Source: RYN-230 sp963770545 (GTDB lineage: Bacteria > Actinomycetota > Actinomycetes > Streptosporangiales > Streptosporangiaceae). Taken from it: 64,000 nucleotides of DNA. Shown in pieces: positions 8,248 to 16,382 of the stretch (positions within the stretch are counted from its first letter, which is position 1; each line of letters opens with the position of its first letter). The notes beneath the pieces are model-generated. The model was given only the letters and a program-made list of their open reading frames with translations. It was not told where the DNA came from and did no database searches. Location of the stretch: the NCBI GenBank assembly GCA_963770545.1, contig CAVYQF010000008.1:62001-126000 (forward strand), in the 5' to 3' direction. Both the position numbers and the translations under genes were made by a program.

Positions 8248-9426
8248 TCAGTCTTGCTGCCAGGTGACGGTGAAGTGGTCGATCTGGCGGATGGGGACGC
8301 TAGCAGTGATGTCGGGCGGGGTGAGGGCGGCCAGGGTGGGCAGGCAGGTGAACAAGATGCTCAGCGCGACTTCGCCGTGGAGTCTGGCGAGGGGGGCGCC
8401 GAGGCAGAAGTGGGCTCCGGCGGCGAAGCTCAGGTGAGGATTGGGTTCGCGGCTGATGTCGAATCGGTCGGGGTCGGGGAAGGTGGAGGGGTCGCGGTTG
8501 GCGGCGGCCAGGAACAGGAGCCGCGGCTGCCCGGCCGGGCAGGGGACGCCGTCGATGTCAGCGTCGGTCCGGGGGGTTGCTCCGGTGAAGGTCGTCGGGG
8601 TGATCAGCCGCAGCATTTCCTCCACGGCCGCGGGCCAGCGCCCGGGATCTTCCAGCAGCGCGGCCACGGCGCTGGGGTGGGTGCAAAGCAGGTGGGTGCC
8701 CAGGGTGAGCAGGGTGGTGGTGGTCTGGTGCCCGGCGAGGACGAAGAAGATGCAGTTCGCAATGAGGTCCTGGCGGTCCTCTCTCTCTGCGTGCCGGGCG
8801 GCCAAGGCCGTCATCAGGTCATTGACCGGTGCTGCGGCGCGCTGGTCGAGCAGCTCGGCGAAGTAAGAGAGCATCTGCTCGGCCGCGTCGTTGGCGCCCT
8901 GGACCGGGGTGCGGTCGCTGTCACGCTGCCGGGCGAAGCCAAGGTTGAGGGTGGCCAGCGCCGCACCCAGCCAGTCCCGGTCCTCGGGCGGGACACCAAG
9001 CACATCGTTGATCACGGTGAACGGCAGCGGCCGGGCGAAGCCGGTAACCAGGTCCATGCTCCCTGCGTCGGCTGCCTGGTCGATCAGCCCGGCGGCCCGC
9101 CCGGCGATGATGGCCCGGTAACGCTCGACCCGGCGGGCGGTGAACAGGCCGCCGAAAGCGTCCCGGACGCGGCGGTGCCGGTCGCCGTCCAGCCGGATCA
9201 TCCACCGCCGGAGCAGCTGGAATGCCGGGTCCGGGGAGGGCGGGATGGTCGGTGCCGCAAACCGTGAGTCGCGCAGCACGTCGCTGACGAACGGGTACTG
9301 GCAGCCGGGCAGCGGCGAGCCGCGCAGTATCACGTGCGGGTCGGCGCTCCCGGCCGGGGAGAACAGGGCACCCATCAGGTCGGACTCGGTCCCGGCTGCC
9401 GTGGGCGGCCCTGGCGGAGTGTTCAT
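8248..9426 (-). CDS. Cytochrome P450
   Basis: A bacterial class I P450 of about 392 residues, starting at ATG 9426 (MNTPPGPPTAAGTESD). ATG 9453 is an alternative, and the longer upstream frame is not protein-like. The heme loop FAAGAHFCLGAPLAR carries the axial cysteine. The K-helix ExxR is in EEMLRLITP, and the I-helix reads FFVLAGHQTTTTLL. The acidic residue that usually follows AGH (AGHE/DTT) is a glutamine here. This may alter proton delivery or indicate an unusual reaction. It needs a ferredoxin and reductase, and neither lies next to it. The substrate is unknown. It is transcribed toward the MftD operon but separated by about 300 bp. Confidence 0.9.
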   Translation of the reverse strand: MNTPPGPPTAAGTESDLMGALFSPAGSADPHVILRGSPLPGCQYPFVSDVLRDSRFAAPTIPPSPDPAFQLLRRWMIRLDGDRHRRVRDAFGGLFTARRVERYRAIIAGRAAGLIDQAADAGSMDLVTGFARPLPFTVINDVLGVPPEDRDWLGAALATLNLGFARQRDSDRTPVQGANDAAEQMLSYFAELLDQRAAAPVNDLMTALAARHAEREDRQDLIANCIFFVLAGHQTTTTLLTLGTHLLCTHPSAVAALLEDPGRWPAAVEEMLRLITPTTFTGATPRTDADIDGVPCPAGQPRLLFLAAANRDPSTFPDPDRFDISREPNPHLSFAAGAHFCLGAPLARLHGEVALSILFTCLPTLAALTPPDITASVPIRQIDHFTVTWQQD

Positions 9427-9547
9427 GAGGTGCACAGTAGCCCGGTCCGCCATCAGCCCGGACGGCGTGGCGGCTGGGTGGACTAGCTCGCCCGATGGGA
9501 GTGGTCGGGCAGGAAGACCACGGTCGTGGGGCTGGCCCACCGATCGG

Positions 9548-9931
9548 TCAGTCGCGTTCTCCAGGTGCTTGCCGGGTCGAGTCGCTGGCGTGGTCTTTGG
9601 GCTGCCTCCATTGGTTAGCGCGGATGTTGCGGGCGGCGTCGTCGGCGGTGCGCTGAATGCGGGCCTGGCGGGTGGGGCCGGTCCTGGCGTTGGTGATCCA
9701 CTCCAGGATGGCCCGCCGGGTGGAACGGGGAAAGGCGTCCCAGTAGTGGCGGGCGCCAGGGGCGGCGTCGAGGGCGGCGGCCAAGTCGGGGGGCTCGGCG
9801 AGGATTTCGACGTGATCCAGGGCGTTCCGTGCGTGATGCCACGATCTCGCGGCCAGGCGGTCATAAAGGGGGGGTGCGGGCTGCCGCAGGGAGGTGACGT
9901 CCGTAACAGCCGTGTGTACGCAGTAGCGCAT
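9548..9931 (-). CDS. YdeI/OmpD-associated (OmdA-like) family protein
   Basis: This protein of 127 residues has a C-terminal half (LDAAPGARHYWDAFPRSTRR, then EWITNARTGPTRQARIQRT) matching the OmdA/YdeI C-terminal domain, often named bacteriocin-protection protein. The N-terminal part VEILAEPPDLAAAL is the common lead-in. Its ATG overlaps the stop of the upstream membrane-protein gene (TGATG at 9929-9933), so it is translationally coupled and belongs to the CHAT/membrane-protein operon. The true biochemical role of the family is unclear. Confidence 0.7.
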   Translation of the reverse strand: MRYCVHTAVTDVTSLRQPAPPLYDRLAARSWHHARNALDHVEILAEPPDLAAALDAAPGARHYWDAFPRSTRRAILEWITNARTGPTRQARIQRTADDAARNIRANQWRQPKDHASDSTRQAPGERD

Positions 9932-10557
9932 CAGGATTGCCGCACTGCACCTGGTGGCCCCGGGGGGCTGGCTGCCTGCCGGCCATTCAGCTTCCGCATC
10001 AGCGCGAGCAGTGGCGCCAGCAGATCAGTCACCAAGGCAGCGAAGAGGAATACTCCGCCAATGTGGGACGAGCTCGGGCCGATTCGCTGCAGGATCTGCA
10101 CGGCCGGATAATGCATGCCGGCGTAACCGACGGCGGCAGCACCGAGCCCGACCACCATGCAGATTAGGAAGGTAGGCAGCAGCGGATGCACGCCACCGCC
10201 CTTCTTGAGTGACCTGGCTAGCGCCCGTTGGCACAGTACCGCGCTGACGACGGCACCCACGCCCGCCAGGATGACCAGGGGAGGCACGTGCGCCACGATG
10301 CGATGAATGTGCCCGACATTCAGCTTGTACAGGGCATATATCAGGAACCAGGCAAAGAAGAACTCCAGCGCTGCCGTCCATACCGGGACCCGGTGGCGCT
10401 CATGCTCCACGGCAGCCACGACGCCACCAAGAATGGCACTGCACAGCACGGCCAGCGCCCAAGGCTTGGTGGAGACGTAGGACGGCGCAAGGACTTTCAC
10501 AGCCAAGATCAGCAGAGGCAGGCCCAGAATGAGCGGGCCGAAGGCCAGGATAGGCAC
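9931..10557 (-). CDS. Multi-pass membrane protein linked to the CHAT protease
   Basis: This 208-residue hydrophobic protein has about six predicted membrane helices. It begins MPILAFGPLILGLPLLILAV, and later segments include FFFAWFLIYALYKL, LVILAGVGAVVSAVL and FLICMVVGLGAAAVGYAG. The start lies inside the end of the CHAT gene (49-bp overlap in another frame), which implies coupled expression. No known family is recognised. By position it could be a membrane effector or anchor acted on by the CHAT protease. That is inference from context only. Confidence 0.7.
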   Translation of the reverse strand: MPILAFGPLILGLPLLILAVKVLAPSYVSTKPWALAVLCSAILGGVVAAVEHERHRVPVWTAALEFFFAWFLIYALYKLNVGHIHRIVAHVPPLVILAGVGAVVSAVLCQRALARSLKKGGGVHPLLPTFLICMVVGLGAAAVGYAGMHYPAVQILQRIGPSSSHIGGVFLFAALVTDLLAPLLALMRKLNGRQAASPPGPPGAVRQS

Positions 10558-11936
10558 CCAGGGCCGCGGCCCGGTCGCAGGCCACTTGGGCCGGCCCCGG
10601 CCGGTTCCCCGGTCGGCAGCTGCTCACCGCCCAGCGTCCTCGTCTCCCCCCGGCTCAGCCGCTCGGCCGCCAGCCGGTCCGCTTCGCGCCGGTCTGCCTC
10701 CCGGGCCCGCATCGCGGCTTCGCGCCGGTCTGCCTCCCGGGCCTGCCGCTCGGCTTCGCGCCGGTCTGCGTCCCGGGCCTGCCGCTCCGCTTCGCGCCGG
10801 TCAGCCTCCTCCCGGGCCAGCCGGTCAGGCTGCGGGCCCCGTCGCCTGGCGAAGATCCGGCCATCCTTCGAGCGCAGGTAGAGCACGGGGGTGGCCCATT
10901 CGATCTCGTTGTTGTCGGCGAACATCGTGCGCCGGGCCTCGACCGTGGCCACGTCGACGGGTAGTCCGTCCGCGATGGCCTGGTAGAAGCTCTGGCTGAA
11001 GGCTAGGGCGGCCGGGTCGGAGATCTCGAACTGCATGGCCACGACCGCCGGGATGCCCTGGCGGGCAAGCGCCTGGGCCACTCCGCTGAACGGGTCATCC
11101 GGGGCGACCCGCGAGCCTTCGCAGGCGTTAAGGACGACCAGCCGCAATGAGCGATGGCGGATCATCATCCTCAGAACGCGGCCGGCTACGAGCCGGGCTT
11201 TCCCCCTGTCGTCTTCCAGCGCCAGGGCACCGTCCTGGTCGTCTTCGTCGTAGCCACCATGCCCAATGAAGTGCAGCACGTGATATTCACCCAGCCCGAG
11301 CCGCCGCGTGAGCCTGGCCAGCGTCCCATCCTCCAGCCGCTCCACCTCGACCAGCCCCTGGCTTTTGAGAGGCTCGAGCGTCTCCTTCAGCTTTCCCCAT
11401 TCCTTTTCAACATCGAGTTCAGCCATATCGCTGGGTGCTGAAATCATCGCCAGGATCCTCAGCGGAGGCCGGATCGGCAAGGGCTGGACTGGTTCGGGCA
11501 GTTCCAGGTAACGCACCAGCGCCGTGTCAGGATCCAGGCCGAGAAAACCGTGCTGCGCGTCGTACAGGTACTCCCAGGGCACATTGGCCAGTGCTCCAGG
11601 CAGCCGCAGCCGGATCCGGAGCCCTGCGTCGCGGCTATTGGCGGTCACCCGACTACGTTGCAGGCAGTCGCCGACTGGCCCAGTGAACAGGGCCTCATAT
11701 AGCTCGCCGCCGAAGTTCTCGATCAGCTGCCGTTCCTGCGTGTCGATCCGCCGCACGTTGCGACGTAGCCGACCGATCGATCCCACCACCTCAAGCACCA
11801 GGATCCGCAGGTCCTTATCGGTGAAGGGGAGAACAAAGCTGGCTTCCGCCTCCCCCTCCGGGGAGGCGATCACCCGTGTCCGGTAGCCGTCATCGAGGGC
11901 TTCGACGATCAGATCGAAATTCAGCAGTCTGCGCAT
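10509..11936 (-). CDS. CHAT-domain (caspase-like) protease with charged coiled-coil tail
   Basis: This protein is about 475 residues long from ATG 11936 (MRRLLNFDLIVEAL). Longer upstream frames run into low-complexity DNA and are rejected. An N-terminal region of about 155 residues precedes a CHAT peptidase domain. The catalytic histidine lies in HFIGHGGYDE (about residue 226) and the cysteine in VVLNACEGS (about 272), so the protease appears active. Residues about 376-440 form a repetitive Arg/Glu/Ala helix (units like READRREAERQA), probably a coiled coil. CHAT proteases act as caspase- or separase-like effectors in bacterial conflict systems. The membrane protein and YdeI-like genes follow with overlaps. 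The Trypco1 gene lies upstream beyond the homopurine tract. Confidence 0.88.
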   Translation of the reverse strand: MRRLLNFDLIVEALDDGYRTRVIASPEGEAEASFVLPFTDKDLRILVLEVVGSIGRLRRNVRRIDTQERQLIENFGGELYEALFTGPVGDCLQRSRVTANSRDAGLRIRLRLPGALANVPWEYLYDAQHGFLGLDPDTALVRYLELPEPVQPLPIRPPLRILAMISAPSDMAELDVEKEWGKLKETLEPLKSQGLVEVERLEDGTLARLTRRLGLGEYHVLHFIGHGGYDEDDQDGALALEDDRGKARLVAGRVLRMMIRHRSLRLVVLNACEGSRVAPDDPFSGVAQALARQGIPAVVAMQFEISDPAALAFSQSFYQAIADGLPVDVATVEARRTMFADNNEIEWATPVLYLRSKDGRIFARRRGPQPDRLAREEADRREAERQARDADRREAERQAREADRREAAMRAREADRREADRLAAERLSRGETRTLGGEQLPTGEPAGAGPSGLRPGRGPGCLSWPSARSFWACLC

Positions 11937-11944
11937 CGGCCTGC

Positions 11945-12417
11945 TCAGGGGAAGCGAGCGCAGAGAGAGAGAGGGAGCGCGCCGAGCGCCGCGCGCACGA
12001 GCGAGCGCGCGAAAGGAGAAGACCGGCCCGGAGGACGGCGCGGGCGCGGGCCGGGGCGGGACCCGCGCAGGCCGCGGACCGGGAGCGGCACGGCGGCCGG
12101 GGCAAGAGCGACGGCGCCGCGCAGCGACCGACCGGGCGGCCCCCACCAGCCCGGGCGAAGGCCGGAGACAGCGCGGAGGCAGAAGGCGAGAGGGAGCGGG
12201 CCCGAACGCGCAAGACGCAGAACAGGGAGCGAACCCGGCAGGTGCAGCGGCAGCGACAACAGCAGAGAGAGAACTACCCCGCCGCGCGGGAGGCCTACGA
12301 CGACCTGGACGCAGCCGACGCCCTGGAGCTGCAGGGCAAGGCCCCTGACCCGGCGCGAGCCGCCAGGCCGCCCCGCGCCCCCGCCCGCGAAGCGCTCAAG
12401 CGCGCCCGCCGCCGCGA
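11945..12417. other. Low-complexity, strongly biased transition region
   Basis: Directly upstream of the CHAT start the DNA changes to a GC-rich but highly biased text, with runs such as AGAGAGAGAG and GAGCGAGCGCGCGAAAG. It then drifts toward purine-rich sequence. Both strands are open over long distances, and the predicted proteins (Arg/Ala/Glu-rich) have no family character. One stretch near 12270-12400 (NYPAAREAYDDLDAADALEL) is more protein-like, but there is no gene I can defend. Confidence 0.5.
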
Positions 12418-13030
12418 ATGAAAGAAAGGGAGAAAGAGAAAAAGAAAGAGAAGAGAGGAGAGAAGAAGAGAAAGAAAGAGAGGAAAAAAGAAGAAAAAGA
12501 GAAAAAAGAGAGAAAAAAAAAAGAGAAGAAAGAAGAAAAGAAAGAGAAGGAAAAGGAAAAGAAAGGAAAGGTGGAGGAAAAAAAAGGAAGGAAAGGAAGA
12601 GAGAAATATAGGAAAAAGAAAGAAAAGGGAGAAAAAAAAGGAGAGAGGGAGAAGGGGAGAGAGGAGAAGAGAAGCAAGGAAAGAAGAAGGAAAGGAAAGA
12701 AGGAAAAAAGTAGGGAAAAGAGAAAAAAAAAGAGAGAAAGGAAAGAAGTAGGAAGAAGAAGAAAGGAAAAAAAAAAAAGAAAGACACGAAAAAGAGAAGA
12801 AAGAAAAGGAATAAGAGTAAATGAAAGAATCGAAAGAAGAAAGAGAAATATAAGAAGAAATAAGAGAAAGAGAAATAGAGAAAAATGAAGAAATGAGGAG
12901 GATTGAAAAAAGGTTTGTAGGAATATTAAAAAGATGTAGAAGAAAAGAAAGTATAATATAAAATAATATTATTTTATTATTTTTAAAATTTTTTTTAATT
13001 TGTTGTTGTGGTTTGATATAAAGGGAGGAG
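12418..13030. repeat. AT-rich homopurine tract ending in poly-A/T-rich DNA
   Basis: From 12418 to about 12900 the plus strand is almost purely A and G (GAAAG, AAAGAG and similar, unperiodic). About 12940-13020 is nearly pure A/T with a few G. The composition is far from the rest of the window. The open frames here encode only Lys/Glu/Arg or Phe/Ser/Leu text and are not genes. It lies between the Trypco1 and CHAT genes, where their shared promoter or operon link would be expected. Confidence 0.85.
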
Positions 13031-13038
13031 GGATTCTG

Positions 13039-13374
13039 TCAGGTTGCCGGGCCCTGCCGCCAGGTCATCGAGACCTTGAAGTTCGCTTCGACGGCGGCTG
13101 AGGCAATGAAGGCGCCGGTCTGCGCGCTCAACTGCACTCCGAACTCGATGCTGATCTCGGCGGCGGGATCGTCGCTGGCCCGGAGTCGGGACAGCAGGCT
13201 GCGGGCAGCCGGGACAACCGTGGCCGTGGCTTGTTCAAAGGTCTTGTCGGTCTGCTCCGCGACGGTCGGGCGATCCTTTCCCAGGCCACGCATGACCGGG
13301 CCGCCTGGTGTGTCGTTGATCTCGACGAGGACGTTGCCACCATGCTCAAGCGGGAATTCGACCAGACGTTTCAC
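13039..13374 (-). CDS. Trypco1 (CU044_2847) family protein
   Basis: This small protein is about 111 residues long from GTG 13374, preceded by GGGGGA. A TTG at 13386 would add four residues. The start VKRLVEFPLEHGGNVLVEI and the end EISIEFGVQLSAQTGAF then ASAAVEANFKVSMTWR fit the trypsin-co-occurring domain 1 family. That family is found beside trypsin-like proteases, CHAT proteases and effector-associated domains in actinobacterial conflict loci. It probably acts as a regulatory or adaptor domain. It is on the same strand as the CHAT, membrane and YdeI-like genes downstream. Confidence 0.85.
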   Translation of the reverse strand: MKRLVEFPLEHGGNVLVEINDTPGGPVMRGLGKDRPTVAEQTDKTFEQATATVVPAARSLLSRLRASDDPAAEISIEFGVQLSAQTGAFIASAAVEANFKVSMTWRQGPAT

Positions 13375-13386
13375 CAGGTCCCCCAA

Positions 13387-13915
13387 CCCGGGTCAACCTC
13401 GTGATCCGCACGCCGAGCCCGGGCTGCCCGGCTGTCAGGACCGGTTGGTTATCCCACAAGTAAAGAGGGCCTTCGTGGTTCCCTGATACAACGGGACGCC
13501 CACCGGAACATGGGACCTGTGGAGGCGGTAGCGCGAAATACCGCGGGTTGTGTTGTCCTTGCGGCCCACCGCTCCCACGGCCGCCTCCGACTGCCTCCCG
13601 GCACTCCACCCCTCGACACTGGTGAGAGGTCAGACAAGCACTCGCCCTCAGTGTGGTGGTTAGGGCTAGCAGGTGGGACCATGCCGATGCTGACGACCGT
13701 GCAGCCCGGCCGCTGCGGTGGCGCCCGACCAGAAGAACGCCAGCCGCCGGCCGGCCGCGTCCCAGGACAGGTTTTCCGGCAGACCGCGGCGCGGCGGTTC
13801 ATGCCGCCCAAGACGGGTACCTCTGGGCTGTGCCGGATCCGGGCCGAAATGCACGTTTGGACCGGTAAGGCCCGCTTGCTCTGTGATCACCTCGTCTCGG
13901 TGAACGGGAGCCGCC
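13387..13915. other. Intergenic region with possible remnants
   Basis: No intact gene is seen. The minus strand contains fragments such as GNHEGPLYLWDNQPVL and ENLSWDAAGRRLAFFWSG. The latter resembles a TolB/WD40-type repeat, so degraded coding DNA is possible. The region should also hold the promoters of the Trypco1 gene and the GH12 gene. Confidence 0.35.
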
Positions 13916-14695
13916 ATGACCGCCGCCCGGCGCGCCGTCCTCCTCGTTGTCGTCGTCCTGGGCATCGCCATGAGCGGCGGCATGGCGAGGGCGCAGGACG
14001 CCAGAGTCGCCAGCACCGCGTGCGGGTTAGCCCAGCGCATCACCCAGCGGGTATCGCGGGACCTGTGGGTGATCAGCCGGCCCAACGCGTTCGACACCAG
14101 CGGCCAGCGGCTGTGCATCTCCGGGTCCACCAGCCGCCCAGGGTTCACGGTGATCAACAACCTGCGCTACACCGGCGCCTGGCAGGCCTACCCGTTCACC
14201 GGCGCCGGCTGCGCCTACCACCTGTGCTCCCCCCGCACCGACTTGCCCAAGCAGGTACGCCGGCTGCCGCCGTCGGCAAACACCAGCTTCTCCTGGCACG
14301 GGCCGGCGCGGGGGAACTGGAACGCCTCCTACGACATCTGGTTCGACCATCATGACCAGATCAGCACCCAGGACAACGGGGCCGAGCTGATGATCTGGCT
14401 GCGGCCCAATCCCGGTTACCGGGGCGGCGTGCTGGTGCAAGTCGGCAAGCAGCGGTACTGGTTCCGGCACTGGCGGGCCTGCGATCCTGCCCGGATCTGC
14501 TGGAACTACCTGCAGTTCCGGTTCCCCCGCGTGGTGCATGGTGTGCGGCAGCTGCGGCTCATGCCGTTCATCCGGTTCCTGGAACGGCGCGGCCTGGTGT
14601 CCCCCTCGTGGTGGCTGACGTCGGTCCACGCCGGGTACGAGCTGGTCAGCGGCGGCAAGGGGCTGACCACGACCTGGTTCAACGTGCACATCTGA
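13916..14695 (+). CDS. Secreted GH12-like endoglucanase
   Basis: This 259-residue protein has a Sec signal peptide (AVLLVVVVLGIAMSGGMARA, cleavage near residue 26). The mature part has the beta-jelly-roll pattern of glycoside hydrolase family 12. The two expected catalytic glutamates are present, in NGAELMIWL (about Glu157) and SVHAGYELVSGG (about Glu242). WWLTSVHAGYELVSGGKGL near the end corresponds to the family's Trp...Gly-phe-Glu motif. Members cleave beta-1,4-glucans or xyloglucan outside the cell. A GGGAG ribosome site precedes ATG 13916. A strong hairpin follows 19 bases after the stop, so the gene is monocistronic. Confidence 0.8.
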   Translation: MTAARRAVLLVVVVLGIAMSGGMARAQDARVASTACGLAQRITQRVSRDLWVISRPNAFDTSGQRLCISGSTSRPGFTVINNLRYTGAWQAYPFTGAGCAYHLCSPRTDLPKQVRRLPPSANTSFSWHGPARGNWNASYDIWFDHHDQISTQDNGAELMIWLRPNPGYRGGVLVQVGKQRYWFRHWRACDPARICWNYLQFRFPRVVHGVRQLRLMPFIRFLERRGLVSPSWWLTSVHAGYELVSGGKGLTTTWFNVHI

Positions 14696-14713
14696 CAGGC
14701 GCGCTGCGCGGCC

Positions 14714-14750
14714 AGGAGCCGCCCCCGCTGGTCCCAGCGGGACGGCTCCT
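14714..14750 (+). terminator. Strong two-part hairpin after the GH12 gene
   Basis: Arms AGGAGCCG (14714-14721) and CGGCTCCT (14743-14750) enclose a second perfect stem, CCCGCTGG (14724-14731) and CCAGCGGG (14734-14741). This gives a 16-bp GC-rich stem with small internal bulges. It follows the GH12 stop directly. There is no T-run, as is usual for actinobacterial terminators. Confidence 0.8.
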
Positions 14751-14751
14751 C

Positions 14752-15074
14752 GCTGACCTTCCCGAACCCGTTTGGCCTGGCCCACTTCCCGCCGGTGCTG
14801 CGGGAAGTCCCGATCGGCACGCTCGACGGGCTGTTCGTGGCGTCCCTGGCGTTCGAGGCCGCCGCCTTCGTGTCCCTGGCCGTGCTACCGGGCTGGTGGC
14901 CGGCTGCTGCGCCAGCAGGTCAAGTGGCTGGTCCTGGTGATAGTCGCGTTCCTCGTCACCCAGCTCATCGCAGTGCTGCTCATCCCGCTCGACCAGCCGG
15001 AATACGACCCCGCCGAGGGTCGCCGCGCCCAGTCACTAAGCCCAGTAGCTTCATCCCTATTAAGTTACCAGTAA
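14752..15074 (+). pseudogene. Remnant of a sensor histidine kinase membrane domain
   Basis: Two frames together read PNPFGLAHFPPVLREV, TLDGLFVASLAFEAAAF, then RLLRQQVKWLVLVIVAFL. This is the pattern of the N-terminal membrane part of actinobacterial sensor kinases (NPFGL...LRFRR...ERQQLKWL). A frameshift lies near 14900. The part before and the kinase domain after are missing. It has no start and is considered a decayed fragment. Confidence 0.5.
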
Positions 15075-15210
15075 TTATAGGCAATACCATCACGCTCCGG
15101 GCTGGTAACCATCGGCGGGGGCCTTCTTCCCAGCGGTCACGTCAATGTCTATATTTGGAAACTTCGTTAGTAGGAATTGCCTGTCAGCCCGGGAGAAAGA
15201 TGAGCCAGCG

Positions 15211-16254
15211 ATGACCCTGAACCCCTATATCGTCCTGGGCAGCGCGGTCGTGGGGCTGCTGGTCGGGTTGACCGGAGCGGGCGGGGGCGCCCTGATGACG
15301 CCCATGCTCATCCTGCTGTTCGGGGTGAAGCCCTCCGCGGCCATCTCCAGCGATCTGGTGGCCGCCGTCCTGATGCGGCCGGTCGGGGCGGCGGTCCACC
15401 TGCGCAAAGGCACGGTCAACCTGCGACTGGTTGGCTGGATGGTGATCGGCTCGGTACCGATGGCGTTTGTCGGTGCTTACCTGCTGCATCTGCTCGGCGG
15501 CAGTTCCGCACAGCAAAAGCACGTCGAGGTCGCCCTGGGCGTAGCACTGCTGGTCGGGGCGGGGGCCATGGTGTTCCGTTACATCCTGGATCGCAGATCA
15601 GGCAATCAGCGGATCGGCACGGTGCACAAAATCACCGTGCGCCCGCTACCTACCATTCTGATCGGCATAATCGGCGGCGTGATCGTGGGCCTGACCTCAG
15701 TCGGGTCGGGGTCGCTGATGATCGTGCTACTGCTTTTCCTCTACCCACTGCTCAGCGCGGGCCAGTTGGTCGGCACCGACCTGACGCAGGCGGTCCCGCT
15801 CACCGCGGCGGCCGCCCTGGGGGCCTTGATCTTCGGCACGGTCCAGTTCGGGGTGACGGCCTCCCTCGTAGTCGGCAGCGTGCCCGCCGTGCTGATCGGC
15901 TCGTACCTGTCGTCGCGAGCGCCCGATCGGTTCATCAGGCCCATCATCACGTTCGTGATCTTCGCATCGGGCCTGAAGTACGTCGGGGTCGGCACGACGG
16001 CGCTGGGCTGGATCCTCTGCCTGGTCGCACTGGTCGGCGGGGGGTATTGGCTCTACCGGGTGCGCCCGTGGGAGAACGGGCGGCCGGTGGAGGGCGAGAC
16101 GGAACGCGAGACGGAACGCGAGACGGTGGGGGCGTCGCCGGACACCGCCGCCAACGGCCAGAGGGTCGTCCCCGCCAGCGCTCATCCGCAGGCCCCGCCC
16201 GGGGAGCCCGCCGTCCCCCGGGCTGAAGAACCGGGCCGGGAGCCGGCCGGGTAG
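15211..16254 (+). CDS. Sulfite exporter TauE/SafE family permease
   Basis: This 347-residue membrane protein starts at ATG 15211 (MTLNPYIVLGSAVVG). The family hallmark GLTGAGGGALMTPMLILLFG lies near residue 25, and a second copy, GLTSVGSGSLMIVLLLF, at about residue 165. Together these fit the two-fold pseudo-repeat of TauE/SafE anion exporters with eight helices. The last 45 residues are polar and disordered, including ETERETERET. An upstream ATG at 15200 after GGGAGAAAG opens a four-codon ORF whose TGA overlaps this ATG, suggesting coupled initiation. The substrate may be sulfite or an organosulfonate, but it is not determined. Confidence 0.85.
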   Translation: MTLNPYIVLGSAVVGLLVGLTGAGGGALMTPMLILLFGVKPSAAISSDLVAAVLMRPVGAAVHLRKGTVNLRLVGWMVIGSVPMAFVGAYLLHLLGGSSAQQKHVEVALGVALLVGAGAMVFRYILDRRSGNQRIGTVHKITVRPLPTILIGIIGGVIVGLTSVGSGSLMIVLLLFLYPLLSAGQLVGTDLTQAVPLTAAAALGALIFGTVQFGVTASLVVGSVPAVLIGSYLSSRAPDRFIRPIITFVIFASGLKYVGVGTTALGWILCLVALVGGGYWLYRVRPWENGRPVEGETERETERETVGASPDTAANGQRVVPASAHPQAPPGEPAVPRAEEPGREPAG

Positions 16255-16382
16255 CCCGGGCCTGATAGACGTGACCCCTGAGGATCTCATGACAGCCAGG
16301 GTTCTTAACGATTCCGCGCCAAAGGGGTAACCATCATTTCCCCGGACCTGGCAGGCGGCCGGCCGGTAAGTAGCGTCGCCTT

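Noticed and set aside
11876..12421. Plus-strand ORF rich in Arg/Ala/Glu before the tract
   Set aside because: Overlaps the CHAT gene start, lies in biased low-complexity DNA and is open in several frames. Only its last 45 residues look protein-like.
12418..12888. Plus-strand ORF of 156 codons, nearly all Lys/Glu/Arg
   Set aside because: It is a by-product of the homopurine tract, has no ribosome site or family character, and does not match the genome's codon use.
15070..15200. Riboswitch upstream of the TauE/SafE gene
   Set aside because: No consensus core of a known class (for example SAM or cobalamin) could be recognised.
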